64,000 nucleotides of DNA from Methylomarinum sp. Ch1-1 (GTDB taxonomy: Bacteria; Pseudomonadota; Gammaproteobacteria; Methylococcales; Methylomonadaceae), in contig NZ_CP157743.1 in NCBI RefSeq assembly GCF_030717995.2, positions 1,984,001-2,048,000 on the forward strand, in the 5' to 3' direction. Below are positions 9,715 through 19,761 of the stretch, one piece after another (the first letter of the stretch is position 1; each line of letters starts with the position of its first letter). The notes under the pieces were generated by a model, which was given only the letters and a program-made list of their open reading frames with translations, did no database searches and had not been told where the DNA came from. Position numbers and translations under genes: made by a program.

Positions 9715-9748
9715 AAAACGGGCATTTTCATAAAAATGCCCGTTTTTT
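9715..9748 (+). terminator. Rho-independent terminator between clpX and lon
   Basis: AAAACGGGCATTTT and AAAATGCCCGTTTT form a near-perfect hairpin around a short loop, followed by a T run. It probably ends the tig-clpP-clpX transcript, so lon would use its own promoter. Confidence 0.85.
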
Positions 9749-9772
9749 ATGCGTCCATTTTTACCACCCCAC

Positions 9773-9802
9773 TTGCTTTTTGTAATATTGGCCTTATATA
9801 TA
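9773..9802 (+). promoter_or_regulatory. Possible promoter of lon
   Basis: TTGCTT at 9773-9778 is followed 18 bp later by TATATA at 9797-9802 (a TATAAT overlaps at 9799-9804 with 20-bp spacing). It is the only promoter-like pair between the terminator and lon. I see no convincing heat-shock (sigma-32) consensus. Confidence 0.4.
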
Positions 9803-9849
9803 ATACTTACGATGAGTAATTTGAAATTCCGCTAATGGAAGCAATTGAA

Positions 9850-12258
9850 ATGACCGATTTAATAAATAAAGATGACTTGATTCCTGTGCTGCCGCTACGT
9901 GATGTCGTGGTTTATCCGCACATGGTGATTCCATTGTTTGTGGGCAGGGATAAGTCGATTGATGCGCTGGAAGCGGCGATGAAAGATGACAAGCAAATTC
10001 TGTTGGTCGCGCAAAAACAAGCGGATGTTGACGAGCCCGGGTTTGATGACTTGTATCGGGCCGGTACGTTGGCGAATATTTTGCAATTATTGAAATTGCC
10101 GGATGGCACGGTTAAGGTGCTGGTGGAAGGGAGTCAGCGTTGCAAGGTGCACAAGTACCAGGAAGTTGAAAATTACATCTGCGCATTGACGACAGAAATC
10201 GAAGATGAGTTGAATATTTCCGATCAGGAGTTGGAGGTGTTGCTACGGACGGCGATCAATTCCTTCGACCAGTATGTCAAGCTGAACAGTAAGATTCCGC
10301 CCGAGGTTTTGAACTCGGTGTCGGGTATCGACGATCCAGGCCGGTTAGCGGATACCATGGCCGCTCATATGTCGATGAAGGTCGAAGAAAAGCAAAAGAT
10401 GCTAGAGATGGCTAATGTCACCGAGCGTCTGGAAGCATTGATGACCTTGATGGAGGGTGAGGTCGACCTGTTGGAAATGGAAAAAAGAATACGCGGTCGA
10501 GTCAAGAAGCAAATGGAGAAAAACCAACGGGAATACTATCTGAATGAGCAAATGAAGGCGATTCAGAAAGAGTTGGGCGAAATGGATGACGCTGTCAATG
10601 AAATTGAAGAGCTGGAGAAGAAGATTGCTACCGCCGGCATGTCGAAGGAAGCCAAGGAGAAGGCCGAAGCCGAGCTGAACAAGTTGAAACTTATGTCGCC
10701 GATGTCGGCCGAGGCGACCGTGGTGCGCAATTATATCGACTGGATGGTCAGTGTGCCCTGGAAAAAGAAAACCAAGGTGCGTCATGATCTGAAGCTGGCG
10801 GAAGAGGTGTTGGAGGCAGAACATTACGGCCTGGAGAAAGTGAAGGAACGGATCTTGGAGTATCTGGCCGTGCAGCAACGCGTCAAACAGTTGAAAGGAC
10901 CGATTTTGTGTTTGGTCGGCCCTCCGGGCGTCGGTAAAACCTCGCTGGGACAATCGATCGCGCGCGCCACCAATCGTAAGTATGTGCGGATGGCTTTGGG
11001 CGGGGTCAGGGATGAAGCGGAAATCCGAGGGCATAGACGCACCTACATCGGCTCGATGCCGGGTAAGATCTTACAGAATATAGCTAAGATTAAAACCCGC
11101 AATCCGATGTTCCTGTTGGATGAAATTGACAAGATGGCTGCCGATTTTCGCGGTGATCCGGCTTCCGCACTGTTGGAAGTGCTGGACCCGGAGCAGAATC
11201 ATACCTTCGCCGATCATTATTTGGAAGTCGATTTTGATCTGTCCGACGTGATGTTTGTCGCGACCGCGAATACGATGAATATTCCCGCGCCGCTGATGGA
11301 CAGGATGGAAGTAATCCGTTTGCCCGGCTATACCGAGGATGAAAAAATCAATATCGCCTTACGTTTTTTAATTTCGAAGCAAATAAAAAACAATGGCTTG
11401 AAGTCTTCCGAGATCGAGTTTTCCGAAGATGCGGTTAGGGATATCATTCGTTATTACACGCGTGAGGCGGGCGTGCGCAGCTTGGAGCGAGAAATATCCA
11501 AGGTCTGCCGCAAGGTCGTCAAGGACTTGTTATTGAAAACCACTACTGGCGGAGAAGTCATCGATGCGGAAAGTCTGCAGAAATATCTGGGTGTCAAACG
11601 CTTCAGTTATGGCATTGCCGAGGAAAAGGATCAGATAGGGCAGGTGACCGGACTGGCCTGGACCGAAGTTGGTGGAGAATTGTTGACAGTCGAAACTGCG
11701 GTGATGCCGGGTAAGGGCAAGCAGCTGGCGACCGGTAAGCTGGGAGATGTGATGAAGGAGTCGATCGAAGCGGCCGTGACCGTGGTCAGGAGTCGTGCCC
11801 CAGGGCTGGGGATAGATGAACAGTTGTTCCAGAAGAACGACATTCATATCCACGTGCCGGAGGGCGCCACGCCAAAGGATGGGCCCAGCGCCGGCATCGC
11901 GATGTGTACCGCAATAATTTCGGCGTTAACCAAGATCCCTGTGCATGCTAATGTCGCAATGACCGGAGAAATCACCTTGCGAGGCGAGGTGCTGCCGATT
12001 GGCGGTCTGAAGGAAAAGCTACTGGCTGCGCACCGAGGTGGCATTACCACGGTGTTGATTCCGGCGGAAAACGAAAAAGATCTGGCGGAAATACCGGAAA
12101 ATATCAAGCAGCATCTGGATATCAAGCCGGTACACTGGATAGAGGAGGTCTTGGAAGTGGCTTTGCAGCGCATGCCCGAGTCGACCGATAAAAGTATCTC
12201 GACTCAAGCAGGCTGCAAAAAGGTGAAAAAGAAGCAGCAAAGTGTGATGGCGCATTAA
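9850..12258 (+). CDS. lon: Lon ATP-dependent protease
   Basis: Cytoplasmic AAA+ protease degrading misfolded and regulatory proteins. The 802-residue protein has the N-terminal substrate domain starting [14 protein letters not shown], a helical middle with [20 protein letters not shown], Walker A GPPGVGKT at residues 357-364, and the C-terminal protease domain with the Ser680 (DGPSAG) and Lys723 (GGLKEK) dyad, spaced as in E. coli (43 residues). I prefer the ATG at 9850 because GGAAG lies eight bases upstream; the in-frame ATG at 9835 has no ribosome site. It sits in the conserved place between clpX and hupB. Confidence 0.97.
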   Translation: MTDLINKDDLIPVLPLRDVVVYPHMVIPLFVGRDKSIDALEAAMKDDKQILLVAQKQADVDEPGFDDLYRAGTLANILQLLKLPDGTVKVLVEGSQRCKVHKYQEVENYICALTTEIEDELNISDQELEVLLRTAINSFDQYVKLNSKIPPEVLNSVSGIDDPGRLADTMAAHMSMKVEEKQKMLEMANVTERLEALMTLMEGEVDLLEMEKRIRGRVKKQMEKNQREYYLNEQMKAIQKELGEMDDAVNEIEELEKKIATAGMSKEAKEKAEAELNKLKLMSPMSAEATVVRNYIDWMVSVPWKKKTKVRHDLKLAEEVLEAEHYGLEKVKERILEYLAVQQRVKQLKGPILCLVGPPGVGKTSLGQSIARATNRKYVRMALGGVRDEAEIRGHRRTYIGSMPGKILQNIAKIKTRNPMFLLDEIDKMAADFRGDPASALLEVLDPEQNHTFADHYLEVDFDLSDVMFVATANTMNIPAPLMDRMEVIRLPGYTEDEKINIALRFLISKQIKNNGLKSSEIEFSEDAVRDIIRYYTREAGVRSLEREISKVCRKVVKDLLLKTTTGGEVIDAESLQKYLGVKRFSYGIAEEKDQIGQVTGLAWTEVGGELLTVETAVMPGKGKQLATGKLGDVMKESIEAAVTVVRSRAPGLGIDEQLFQKNDIHIHVPEGATPKDGPSAGIAMCTAIISALTKIPVHANVAMTGEITLRGEVLPIGGLKEKLLAAHRGGITTVLIPAENEKDLAEIPENIKQHLDIKPVHWIEEVLEVALQRMPESTDKSISTQAGCKKVKKKQQSVMAH

Positions 12259-12266
12259 GCCGATTG

Positions 12267-12535
12267 GTAACTATTCAGCGTCTTTCAGGATTTAGGCGGC
12301 AGGTCATTGAATTCTCGGGACGCGTTCACCCAGCGCCTAAATACCCTAGGTTATTGGCTATGATTAATAATCTTCGTTATTAGATGCTGGGTGAATACTT
12401 CCCTGGCAGCTAACAGCATTCTTCTTCACGCTGCACTTGCACTTCCTTGGCGGTCAGAGCAAAAATCCGCCTGTTGCAGACAGCCTGATAAATCAATAAC
12501 CTACTTCCTCTGATAAAAGTACGCTGGATAATTAC
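12267..12535. mobile_element. Family B element with internal palindrome module
   Basis: The ends GTAACTATTCAG and CTGGATAATTAC are inverted repeats, and similarity extends inward about 50 bp (GGCAGGTCATTGA and its counterpart). The flanks GCCGATTG and GTCGATTT match at 6 of 8 positions, consistent with an aged 8-bp duplication. Compared with the 157-bp copies at 23.9 and 34.7 kb, this one carries extra DNA including a palindrome with arms TTCACCCAGCGCCTAAATA and TTAGATGCTGGGTGAA, the same hairpin module that is central to family A. Confidence 0.75.
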
Positions 12536-12723
12536 GTCGATTTTTCATAAGCGATGGCAGTCGCCCGGTTTTTCGGTAGACCCGTTGTGTTGGTATCGAT
12601 GTCGCCATTTTATTTGGCCGAAATCTCTGAAAACCGTACGCGAGTCACCGGGAGTTGGCTTGCGGGGATCATGCGAAATAGACCTCAAAAGCTTAAATAT
12701 CAAGGCTTGCAGGGTTTTTGTGC

Positions 12724-12753
12724 TTGACAGCGATGAACGCCAATTGATATAAA
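12724..12753 (+). promoter_or_regulatory. hupB: Probable hupB promoter
   Basis: A perfect TTGACA at 12724-12729 and TATAAA at 12748-12753 are separated by 18 bp. Transcription would start about 240 bp before hupB, giving a long leader that includes the inverted repeat at 12827-12960. Confidence 0.5.
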
Positions 12754-12826
12754 TATCGCTGTTTCTGGATAAGAGGCTGGGGGTCGGTTTTTTTAAAGAA
12801 ACGGTTAGTTCAATACAATAACAAGC

Positions 12827-12960
12827 TAATAGTTTGCGCCGTATAAGTTAGAGGTCTTTTATTTATCTTATCTATTGGCATAGCGTAGCTATGACGGGGT
12901 CTATATTTATCCAGCGGGTCGATAAAGGCTGTCAAGGGCGGATCGGTGGGCAAACTATTA
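12827..12960. repeat. 134-bp segment bounded by an 11-bp perfect inverted repeat in the hupB leader
   Basis: TAATAGTTTGC at 12827-12837 is exactly complementary to GCAAACTATTA at 12950-12960. It could be a long-range leader stem or the ends of another small element. The right arm ends 40 bp before the hupB start. The remainder of 12536-12826 holds the promoter and nothing else that I can identify. Confidence 0.6.
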
Positions 12961-13000
12961 ATCTGAGCATAATTAACATTCACATCCTAAGGGGAAATAA

Positions 13001-13273
13001 ATGAATAAATCGGAACTTATCGATGCAATCGCTGATTCAGCGGATTTAACAAAAGCAGATGCGGGTCGCGCTTTAGACGGCTTTATTGCTGCCGTAACCG
13101 ATGCATTGAAAAACAATGATTCAGTCGCATTAGTGGGCTTTGGCACTTTTGCGGTCAAAGAAAGGGCCGAAAGAAAAGGTCGTAATCCCCAGACGGGCGC
13201 CGAGATCACCATTAAGGCGGCGAAAATTCCTTCATTTAAGGCTGGTAAATCGTTAAAAGATGCTGTAAACTAG
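13001..13273 (+). CDS. hupB: DNA-binding protein HU-beta
   Basis: A 90-residue histone-like protein that bends and compacts DNA. It has the typical HU helical start [12 protein letters not shown], the GFGTF turn, and the arm [16 protein letters not shown] with the conserved RNPxTG that inserts Pro into the minor groove. The end is [28 protein letters not shown] gives a strong ribosome site. Its place after lon is the usual gammaproteobacterial order, and two tRNAs follow 13 bp after the stop, possibly on the same transcript. Confidence 0.97.
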   Translation: MNKSELIDAIADSADLTKADAGRALDGFIAAVTDALKNNDSVALVGFGTFAVKERAERKGRNPQTGAEITIKAAKIPSFKAGKSLKDAVN

Positions 13274-13286
13274 TCTCTCTTTAGTC

Positions 13287-13362
13287 GGGTGCTTAGCTCA
13301 GCTGGGAGAGCATCGCCCTTACAAGGCGAGGGTCGGGGGTTCGATCCCCTCAGCACCCACCA
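13287..13362 (+). tRNA. tRNA-Val(UAC)
   Basis: GGGTGCT pairs with AGCACCC, followed by A and an encoded CCA. The anticodon loop TTTACAA carries TAC, and the T arm has GGTTCGATC. It is six bases from the next tRNA and 13 bp after hupB. Confidence 0.95.
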
Positions 13363-13368
13363 GACTTT

Positions 13369-13445
13369 GGAGCGGTAGTTCAGTTGGTTAGAATACCGGC
13401 CTGTCACGCCGGGGGTCGCGGGTTCGAGTCCCGTCCGCTCCGCCA
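13369..13445 (+). tRNA. tRNA-Asp(GUC)
   Basis: GGAGCGG pairs with CCGCTCC, followed by G and an encoded CCA. The anticodon is GTC in CTGTCAC, and the T arm has GGTTCGAGTCC. It is the second of a Val-Asp pair closed by the terminator at 13452. Confidence 0.96.
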
Positions 13446-13451
13446 AATATC

Positions 13452-13485
13452 AAACCCCGGACCTTATGGTTCGGGGTTTTTTTTT
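13452..13485 (+). terminator. Rho-independent terminator after the tRNA pair
   Basis: AACCCCGGACC and GGTTCGGGGTT form a stem around TTAT, followed by nine T residues. It ends the (hupB-)tRNA-Val-tRNA-Asp transcript before ppiD. Confidence 0.92.
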
Positions 13486-13544
13486 GCATGAAATTTGTTA
13501 TAGCCTGAATAAACGGGCTTTACTTCTGTTTAAAGGCAGGACAT

Positions 13545-15407
13545 ATGCTACAAAAGATTAGAGATAAATCGCAGGGCGTATTCGCATGGGTCATTCTGAT
13601 ACTCATCTGTGTCCCTTTTGCATTATGGGGTATTCAGAATTATCTGGGAGGCGGCAAAGAGGCGCCAATTGCATCGGTAGGCGATAAAGAATTTTATCAA
13701 CAGGATCTCAGCAGAGCGTATTCGCAATATGCCCAGAATCTGGCCGGCATGAACTTTGACGAAGAAGTCATCAAGCAGCAAGCCTTCAATAAACTGATTC
13801 GTGACGAAGTGTTGCATCAGCATGTCCGCGATGAAGGCTTGGTGGTCACCGACCAGACGGCCAGGGATTTTATCAAAAGTCTGGATTATTTTCAGACCGA
13901 CGGCAAGTTCGATAAGCAGCAGTACAAGGCTTTGTTAGGTTCTCAGCGCATGTCGTCGGCGGAGTTTGTTGATCGCATCAAAAAGGCCTTGGTGATGGAG
14001 CAGTATCAAAAAGCCATTACCGACAGCAGCTTCGTCACCCAGGGCGATATCGACCGTTTTTTTGCGATCCAAAATCAAACTCGGGATATCGCTTATCTCA
14101 GCGTGCCGTTAAAAGATGTCACGGAACAGCCAAGCGCAGCAGAGATCGAGGCTTATTATCAACAACATCAAGCGGCCTATCGGACGGAAGAGCAGGTTGC
14201 CATTGCTTATCTGGAATTGTCTTTGGACAAGCTGGCCGCGGACATCGACGCCAGTGAAGAGCAGTTAAAAAGCTATTACCAAGAACGGAAAGACCTCTAT
14301 ACCACTAAAGAGCGTCGAAGAATCAGTCACATGCTGTTTGCCTTTGCTGACGATGCTGACGACGAGGAGACGCTGCAACGGGCCTTAAAAGCCAAACAGC
14401 GGCTGCAGAGCACCGATTTTGCGACGCTGGCCGCAGAAGTGTCTGACGACAAGTTAACCGCTAAAAAAGGCGGAGACCTGGGCTTGTTCAATGTCGGCGT
14501 CATGGAGAAGGCGTTTGAAGAGGCCGCCACCAGCCTGGAGCTAGGCGAGGTTTCGGAGCCGGTGAAGTCGGAATTCGGTTATCACCTGATCAAGGTCACC
14601 GAATTGGTTCCCGGCGAAGTAAAACCCTATGACAGCGTAAAAACCGAAATCGCTAAGGCCTATAAAAAAGCGCAGGCGGAAACTCGTTTCTATGAACTGG
14701 GGGAAACGCTGGCGGAAGTTAGCTATGAGAACCCTGGCAGTCTGCAGGCGGCTTCGGAAGCACTGGGTCTAACCATTCAGAAAACCGGACTGTTTAGCCG
14801 TAATGCCGGGGAAGGCGTGGCGGAACAGGAGGCGGTTCGTAATGCCGCGTTTTCCGAAGAGGTTCTGAAAGGCAATAACAGCGAGCCCGTCGAAATCGGT
14901 ACCGACAAGTTGATCGTGTTGAGAATGCTGGAACACAAGCCGGCAACGGTTAAAGAGCAGGACGAAATCAAACCGGCCATTATCACCGCGATACAGGCGG
15001 AAAAGGCCAGAGAGCAAGCCAAAGAGAAAGCGGCGGAAATCAAGAGCGCGCTATTGGACGGACAGTCGATGGCCGAGGTCGCCGAAACATATCGCTTGAA
15101 AGTCAATACTATTGAAGATTTGAAGCGTAACAGCAAGAAATTAAGCTGGCCGGTGACACAGGCTGTGTTCAAGGCCGCCAAACCCATGGCCAATAAGCCT
15201 ACTGTCATTGTAGCCGCCGATCCGGATGGCTCACAAAATGTCGTCAGCATCACCGCGGTGACGGAAGGCGAGATGAGTGAAAGCGACAAACAAAAGCAGC
15301 AGTTGGCCGAGAAAAATATTGCCAATGCTTTCGGTCAGAACACATTCAACGCGGTGCTGTCGAACTTGGAAGCCAAGGCGGATATTTCCATTCGCCCCGA
15401 AAAATAA
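13545..15407 (+). CDS. ppiD: PpiD-type periplasmic chaperone / peptidyl-prolyl isomerase
   Basis: A 620-residue inner-membrane-anchored foldase. The N-terminus MLQKIRDKSQGVFAWVILIL is the PpiD signature: a short cytoplasmic stretch and one membrane helix, after which the protein lies in the periplasm. A SurA-like N-terminal domain covers about 40-190, and a parvulin domain about 250-360 (RRISHMLFAF, KKGGDLGLF, FGYHLIKVTE). Charged helices fill the C-terminus. It acts near the Sec exit on newly exported proteins. It is transcribed alone after the tRNA terminator; the lon-hupB-ppiD order is conserved in gammaproteobacteria. Confidence 0.95.
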   Translation: MLQKIRDKSQGVFAWVILILICVPFALWGIQNYLGGGKEAPIASVGDKEFYQQDLSRAYSQYAQNLAGMNFDEEVIKQQAFNKLIRDEVLHQHVRDEGLVVTDQTARDFIKSLDYFQTDGKFDKQQYKALLGSQRMSSAEFVDRIKKALVMEQYQKAITDSSFVTQGDIDRFFAIQNQTRDIAYLSVPLKDVTEQPSAAEIEAYYQQHQAAYRTEEQVAIAYLELSLDKLAADIDASEEQLKSYYQERKDLYTTKERRRISHMLFAFADDADDEETLQRALKAKQRLQSTDFATLAAEVSDDKLTAKKGGDLGLFNVGVMEKAFEEAATSLELGEVSEPVKSEFGYHLIKVTELVPGEVKPYDSVKTEIAKAYKKAQAETRFYELGETLAEVSYENPGSLQAASEALGLTIQKTGLFSRNAGEGVAEQEAVRNAAFSEEVLKGNNSEPVEIGTDKLIVLRMLEHKPATVKEQDEIKPAIITAIQAEKAREQAKEKAAEIKSALLDGQSMAEVAETYRLKVNTIEDLKRNSKKLSWPVTQAVFKAAKPMANKPTVIVAADPDGSQNVVSITAVTEGEMSESDKQKQQLAEKNIANAFGQNTFNAVLSNLEAKADISIRPEK

Positions 15408-15760
15408 GCCCGGTATTGTTTAGGCGTCATCCTCCTCCCCCCCCCACGTCATCGAAGGCCGCGGGGGAGGGTGTCGCCGCAATCGGTCGGTCAACCCAGC
15501 TCGCTATCCAGCTAAATTGGCGCTAATCCTCAGATTTGCAACGCGAATAGGTAAATTTAGGCGATAGTTATGTACCCGCGTTTGCTAATCAATTACACTA
15601 AATAGATTGTAATCTGAAGTTTCCTAATAATTCGGAAGTAATCCGTTGTAGCGTCTAGAGCGACATTATTTTTAACAGGGTTTGCGTGAAACATGGCAAA
15701 TCCATTAAAAAATACCCCTACAAGTCAGGATACCCCCCTAAAAACTGGGAAACTTCAGTT

Positions 15761-15832
15761 GTAATTATTCAGCGTATTTTATCAGAGGGAGTAGATTATT
15801 GATTTATCGGGCTGTCTTGCACAGCAATTCCC
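15761..15832. repeat. Family B end fragment abutting a family A element
   Basis: GTAATTATTCAGCG followed by TATCAGAGGGAGTAG and GATTTATCGGGCTGTC is one end of family B. It stops where the A copy begins and no opposite B end is found after it. Upstream, 15408-15760 contains a run of nine C residues (15437-15445) opposite a GGGGGAGGG stretch but no gene that I can support. Confidence 0.65.
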
Positions 15833-16055
15833 ACTTTGGCGTTCAAAAAGGGCATGAGGTGTGTTTGGCGAGGATGTCGGCAGCCAGGATGCTGCCGTCA
15901 AGCCCCCAGGGATGGGTTTACCCAGCACCTAAATTCCATGGCTACTGGAGTATATTTTACATTCCAGGATAATTTAGGTGCTGGGTGAACGGCGCTCCTC
16001 GACAGACACACCCCATGCCCTAAACACAGCAAAAATGTTCAAACTGGGAATTGCT
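15833..16055. mobile_element. Family A element, copy 3
   Basis: The copy begins AGCAATTCCCA and ends TGGGAATTGCT, in the opposite orientation to the copy at 5.2 kb, with the palindrome arms CCCAGCACCTAAATT and AATTTAGGTGCTGGG in the middle. No target duplication is visible, in line with the truncated B fragment on its left, which suggests a rearranged junction. Confidence 0.8.
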
Positions 16056-16200
16056 TGAGTGCGGCATCCATGCCGCGCACACTTCTTCCAGAGCTACCTG
16101 TACCGTCTTAACCCGAACTCAGGGTAGACACGGCAAAAATTGCTGGCGCCTACCGAGTATCCGTCATATACAATATGACTGAGTGCTAGTACGGCAGCAT
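16056..16200. repeat. Family E repeat end
   Basis: This carries segments shared with 5.1 kb (CATGCCGCGCACACTTCTTC) and, as the reverse complement, with 9.25 and 30.5 kb (GCTGGCGCCTACCGAGTA, ATATGACTGAGTGCTAGTAC). It is read as one end of the E family, with CTAGTAC as terminal bases. Confidence 0.6.
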
Positions 16201-16246
16201 TATTCTAATAGCGGGTAAGGGCATTAAAAAACACCTAAGAATTCAT
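16194..16246. repeat. Family F repeat fragment upstream of rfbB
   Basis: Starting CTAGTACGGCAGCATTATTC and running to ACACCTAAGAATTCATG, it matches (as reverse complement) the 83-bp repeat at 28280-28362 between atpQ and atpB over about 55 bases. It shares its first bases with family E. Confidence 0.6.
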
Positions 16247-16341
16247 GCGCTTGCTAAAGCAGACAACTCGTCAGATGATAATGAATGCCATGCTAGTGCT
16301 ATGCTGAGTCAATCTTGAGGAATGCAGTCCAACAAATAACT

Positions 16342-17418
16342 ATGAGTCAGAAAAAAATCTTTGTCACCGGCGGCGCCGGTTTTATCGGCTCCGCCTTGAT
16401 CCGGTTTCTGCTGGAAGAAACCGATCACGAAGTCGTCAATATCGATAAGTTGACCTACGCCGGCAACCTGGAGTCATTGGCGTCGGTGGCTAACGATGAC
16501 CGCTATCACTTCGCCCATTTCGATATTTGCGACGGCGTAAGCATTGCGCGCCTGTTTGCCGATCATCGGCCGGATGCGGTCATGCACTTGGCCGCCGAGT
16601 CCCATGTGGACCGTTCAATAGACGGTCCGGGGCAGTTCATTCAGTCCAACATCGTCGGCACTTATACTTTGCTGGAGGCGGCAAGACAGTATTGGCAAAG
16701 CTTGGAAGTAGACGAAAAGGAGGCGTTTAGGTTTCATCATATCTCTACCGACGAAGTCTATGGCGCCTTGGGCAAGACCGGCTTGTTCACCGAACAAACC
16801 CCTTATGATCCCAGTTCGCCCTATTCAGCGAGCAAGGCGGCATCGGATCACCTGGTCAGGGCTTGGCAGCGGACTTACGGTTTGCCGGTGGTGTTGACGA
16901 ATTGTTCCAACAACTACGGGCCTTATCAATTTCCGGAGAAATTGATTCCCTTGGTCATCCTGAATGCACTGGAAGGCAAGGCGTTGCCGATATACGGTGA
17001 AGGCGACCAGGTCCGCGACTGGCTGTATGTCGATGATCATGCCCGCGCTCTCTACCAGGTGGTCAGCGAAGGAAAGGTCGGGGAAACCTACAACATCGGC
17101 GGACATAACGAGAAAACCAATTTAGAGGTGGTGAAAACGATTTGTGTGATACTTGATGAACTGAAGCCAGAGCATCCGGCCGGCATCAGCCGTTATCAGG
17201 ACTTGATCACCCATGTTCAGGATCGTCCCGGCCACGATCGGCGTTACGCCATCGATGCCGGTAAAATCGCCGACGAATTGGGCTGGACGCCACAGGAGAG
17301 CTTTGCTAGCGGCATCCGCAAGACCGTGCAATGGTATCTGGATAATGCCGATTGGTGGCAACGGGTTCAGGACGGCAGTTATCAACGCGAACGACTCGGT
17401 TTACAGACAGGAGACTGA
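16342..17418 (+). CDS. rfbB: dTDP-glucose 4,6-dehydratase
   Basis: The 358-residue enzyme converts dTDP-glucose to dTDP-4-keto-6-deoxyglucose, the second step of dTDP-L-rhamnose synthesis. The extended SDR fold is clear: NAD-binding GGAGFIG near the start, [15 protein letters not shown], the [10 protein letters not shown] segment with the Asp-Glu pair, and the catalytic Tyr-Lys in [12 protein letters not shown] start at the ATG 16342 ([13 protein letters not shown]), matching family lengths; an in-frame TTG at 16315 would add nine residues. It leads a tight four-gene operon: rfbA begins 3 bp downstream. Confidence 0.96.
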   Translation: MSQKKIFVTGGAGFIGSALIRFLLEETDHEVVNIDKLTYAGNLESLASVANDDRYHFAHFDICDGVSIARLFADHRPDAVMHLAAESHVDRSIDGPGQFIQSNIVGTYTLLEAARQYWQSLEVDEKEAFRFHHISTDEVYGALGKTGLFTEQTPYDPSSPYSASKAASDHLVRAWQRTYGLPVVLTNCSNNYGPYQFPEKLIPLVILNALEGKALPIYGEGDQVRDWLYVDDHARALYQVVSEGKVGETYNIGGHNEKTNLEVVKTICVILDELKPEHPAGISRYQDLITHVQDRPGHDRRYAIDAGKIADELGWTPQESFASGIRKTVQWYLDNADWWQRVQDGSYQRERLGLQTGD

Positions 17419-17421
17419 TAG

Positions 17422-18297
17422 ATGAAAGGCATAATCCTGGCCGGCGGCTCCGGCACACGTTTGCATCCAGTGACCCTGGCGGTGTCGAAACAATTGCTGC
17501 CGGTTCATGACAAGCCGATGATTTATTACCCGCTCAGCGTGCTGATGCTGGCCGGGATTAAGGAGGTATTGATCATTTCGACTCCGGAAGACATCGGGCG
17601 CTTCGAATATTTACTCGGTAGCGGCCAGCAATGGGGCATAGAAATAGATTATGCGGTGCAGCCCGCACCCGAGGGGCTGGCCCAGGCCTTCATTATCGGC
17701 GAGGAGTTTATCGGTGATGCTCCCTGTGCCTTGGTGCTTGGCGACAATCTGTTTTATGGTCATGATTTTGAGCCACTGTTGGTCAGGGCCGTGCAAAAAC
17801 AGCAGGGCGCAACGGTGTTCGCCTATCCGGTGCAGGATCCGGAGCGTTATGGCGTGGTCGAATTCGACCGCTACGGAACCGCGATCAGTCTGCAGGAAAA
17901 ACCAGCCCAACCGCGTTCGCGTTATGCCGTGACGGGGCTGTATTTTTACGACAATCAAGTCGTTGAGATCGCCAAGTCGATCAAGCCTTCGGCGCGCGGC
18001 GAGTTGGAAATCACCGATGTCAACAGCCGTTATCTGCAACAACAGCAGCTTTCGGTCGAGATCATGGGGCGGGGCATGGCCTGGTTGGATACCGGAACCC
18101 ATGAATCTCTGTTGGATGCCTCCCAGTTCATTCAGACCATCGAGAATCGCCAGGGCCTGAAGATCGCCTGTCTGGAAGAAATCGCCTGGCGTAAGCAATG
18201 GATCGATGATGAGCAACTGAAGAAACTGGCCGAACCATTGTTAAAAAATAATTACGGCAAATACTTGATGCGCTTGCTGGAGGAGACGGTATTCTGA
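17422..18297 (+). CDS. rfbA: Glucose-1-phosphate thymidylyltransferase
   Basis: First enzyme of dTDP-L-rhamnose synthesis, joining dTTP and glucose-1-phosphate. Its 291 residues show the nucleotidyltransferase signature [11 protein letters not shown] at the start, DKPMIYYPL, the metal-binding LGDNLFYG and the product-binding VVEFDRYG...EKP region. CAGGAGACTGATAG provides a strong ribosome site. It follows rfbB by 3 bp and overlaps rfbC by one base (TGATG). The order B-A-C-D differs from the enteric B-D-A-C. Confidence 0.97.
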   Translation: MKGIILAGGSGTRLHPVTLAVSKQLLPVHDKPMIYYPLSVLMLAGIKEVLIISTPEDIGRFEYLLGSGQQWGIEIDYAVQPAPEGLAQAFIIGEEFIGDAPCALVLGDNLFYGHDFEPLLVRAVQKQQGATVFAYPVQDPERYGVVEFDRYGTAISLQEKPAQPRSRYAVTGLYFYDNQVVEIAKSIKPSARGELEITDVNSRYLQQQQLSVEIMGRGMAWLDTGTHESLLDASQFIQTIENRQGLKIACLEEIAWRKQWIDDEQLKKLAEPLLKNNYGKYLMRLLEETVF

Positions 18298-18842
18298 TGA
18301 AGGTGATAACGACCGAAATCCCGGATGTATTGATTTTGGAGCCTAAGGTGTTCGGCGATCAGCGCGGCTTCTTCAAGGAAAGCTTCAATCAACAAAAATT
18401 CACCCAGGCGACCGGCATAGAAACAACTTTTGTCCAGGACAATTATTCGCGTTCCAGTCAAAACGTGTTAAGGGGCCTGCATTATCAGATTCAGCAGCCG
18501 CAGGGCAAACTGGTCTTCGTCGGTCGCGGTCGCGTGTTCGATGTCGCCGTCGATTTACGTTTATCGTCAAAGACTTTTGGCCGTTGGGCCGGCGTCGAAC
18601 TCAGCGATCAGAATCATCGTCAGCTTTGGGTGCCGCCTGGATTCGCGCATGGCTTCGTCGTGTTGTCCGAAACGGTGGATTTTCTGTATAAGACCACCGA
18701 TTATTATGCGCCGCAACATGAACGCTGTATCGCTTGGAATGACGCCGAGCTGAAAATCGTTTGGCCGGTCGCCGGCGAGCCCCGGCTTTCCAAGAAAGAC
18801 AAACAGGGCGTCGCATTTAAAGACGCAGAGTATTTTGCATGA
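18297..18842 (+). CDS. rfbC: dTDP-4-dehydrorhamnose 3,5-epimerase
   Basis: A 181-residue cupin epimerase for the third rhamnose step. Motifs seen include GDQRGFFKESFNQ, QDNYSRSSQNVLRGLHYQ with the catalytic His, VGRGRVFDVAVDLR and WVPPGFAHGFVVLSE. It overlaps both neighbours (1 bp with rfbA, 4 bp with rfbD), so translational coupling is likely. Confidence 0.97.
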   Translation: MKVITTEIPDVLILEPKVFGDQRGFFKESFNQQKFTQATGIETTFVQDNYSRSSQNVLRGLHYQIQQPQGKLVFVGRGRVFDVAVDLRLSSKTFGRWAGVELSDQNHRQLWVPPGFAHGFVVLSETVDFLYKTTDYYAPQHERCIAWNDAELKIVWPVAGEPRLSKKDKQGVAFKDAEYFA

Positions 18843-19723
18843 AGATATTGATCTCCGGATGTCAGGGTCAAGTCGGTTGGGAACTGATGCGGGCTTTGTT
18901 GCCGTTAGGCGACGTGGTCGCCCTGTCACGGCGGCAATTTGACCTGACCGAGCCTGAGAAAATATGTGCCGCGATACGCGATATCGGCCCCGATGTGCTG
19001 GTTAATGCGGCCGCCTATACCGCCGTCGACCAGGCCGAACAGGAAAGCGAGTTGGCGCAAACCATCAACGCTTCGGCGCCTGGCTGGATGGCCGAGGAGA
19101 TGAAAAAAAGGCAAGGCTTGATCATCCATTATTCCACCGATTATGTGTTCGATGGTTGCTCGGACAGGCCTTATCGGGAAACCGATAGTCCAAAGCCGAT
19201 CAATGTCTACGGCAAAACGAAACTGGCCGGCGAAATGGCGATCAGGGAGAGCGGCGCCGATCATGTTGTTTTGAGGACATCCTGGGTTTATGCGGCCAGG
19301 GGACGTAATTTTCTAAAAACCATACTTAGACTGGCGGCCGAACGCGAAGAATTAAGCATTGTAGCCGACCAGAACGGCAGTCCGACATGGGCGAGATTAA
19401 TTGCCGAAACCAGCGCGCATATTCTCAAGCAATCCGTCCTAGAGAAAAAACAGGGATTGTTCGAGTCGGATCTTTATCATCTGACCTCCAGCGGCGCCAC
19501 AAGTTGGCATGGCTTTGCCGAGGCGATTATCGCCATGGCCAGACAGAGAGATGACTTCAAGGTCAAAACCCGTCGTCTCGAAGCAATCCCCACTTCGGCT
19601 TATCCGTTGCCGGCGCAACGGCCGTTAAATTCAAGGCTGGATGTTTCTAAACTGGAACAAAAGTTCGGTTTGCACATGCCGCATTGGCAAGACGCCTTGA
19701 GCTTTTGTCTGCAGGAAGTTTGA
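18839..19723 (+). CDS. rfbD: dTDP-4-dehydrorhamnose reductase
   Basis: The last enzyme of dTDP-L-rhamnose synthesis, reducing the 4-keto group with NAD(P)H. Its 294 residues have the N-terminal GCQGQVGWEL cofactor loop, NAAAYTAVDQAE, STDYVFDG and the YGKTKLAGE catalytic Tyr-Lys. It overlaps rfbC by ATGA. The product feeds O-antigen or exopolysaccharide glycosylation; no glycosyltransferase lies next to the operon. The converging gene downstream ends 38 bp away, and no strong hairpin is seen between them. Confidence 0.97.
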   Translation: MKILISGCQGQVGWELMRALLPLGDVVALSRRQFDLTEPEKICAAIRDIGPDVLVNAAAYTAVDQAEQESELAQTINASAPGWMAEEMKKRQGLIIHYSTDYVFDGCSDRPYRETDSPKPINVYGKTKLAGEMAIRESGADHVVLRTSWVYAARGRNFLKTILRLAAEREELSIVADQNGSPTWARLIAETSAHILKQSVLEKKQGLFESDLYHLTSSGATSWHGFAEAIIAMARQRDDFKVKTRRLEAIPTSAYPLPAQRPLNSRLDVSKLEQKFGLHMPHWQDALSFCLQEV

Positions 19724-19761
19724 GTCAATAAGCGAAGAAAGCACGAGTCTATGAGGGTTAA

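Noticed and set aside
13287-13445. tRNA-Val/tRNA-Asp pair as an integration site
   Set aside because: No integrase, duplicated tRNA end or foreign segment follows; ppiD is next, in conserved order.
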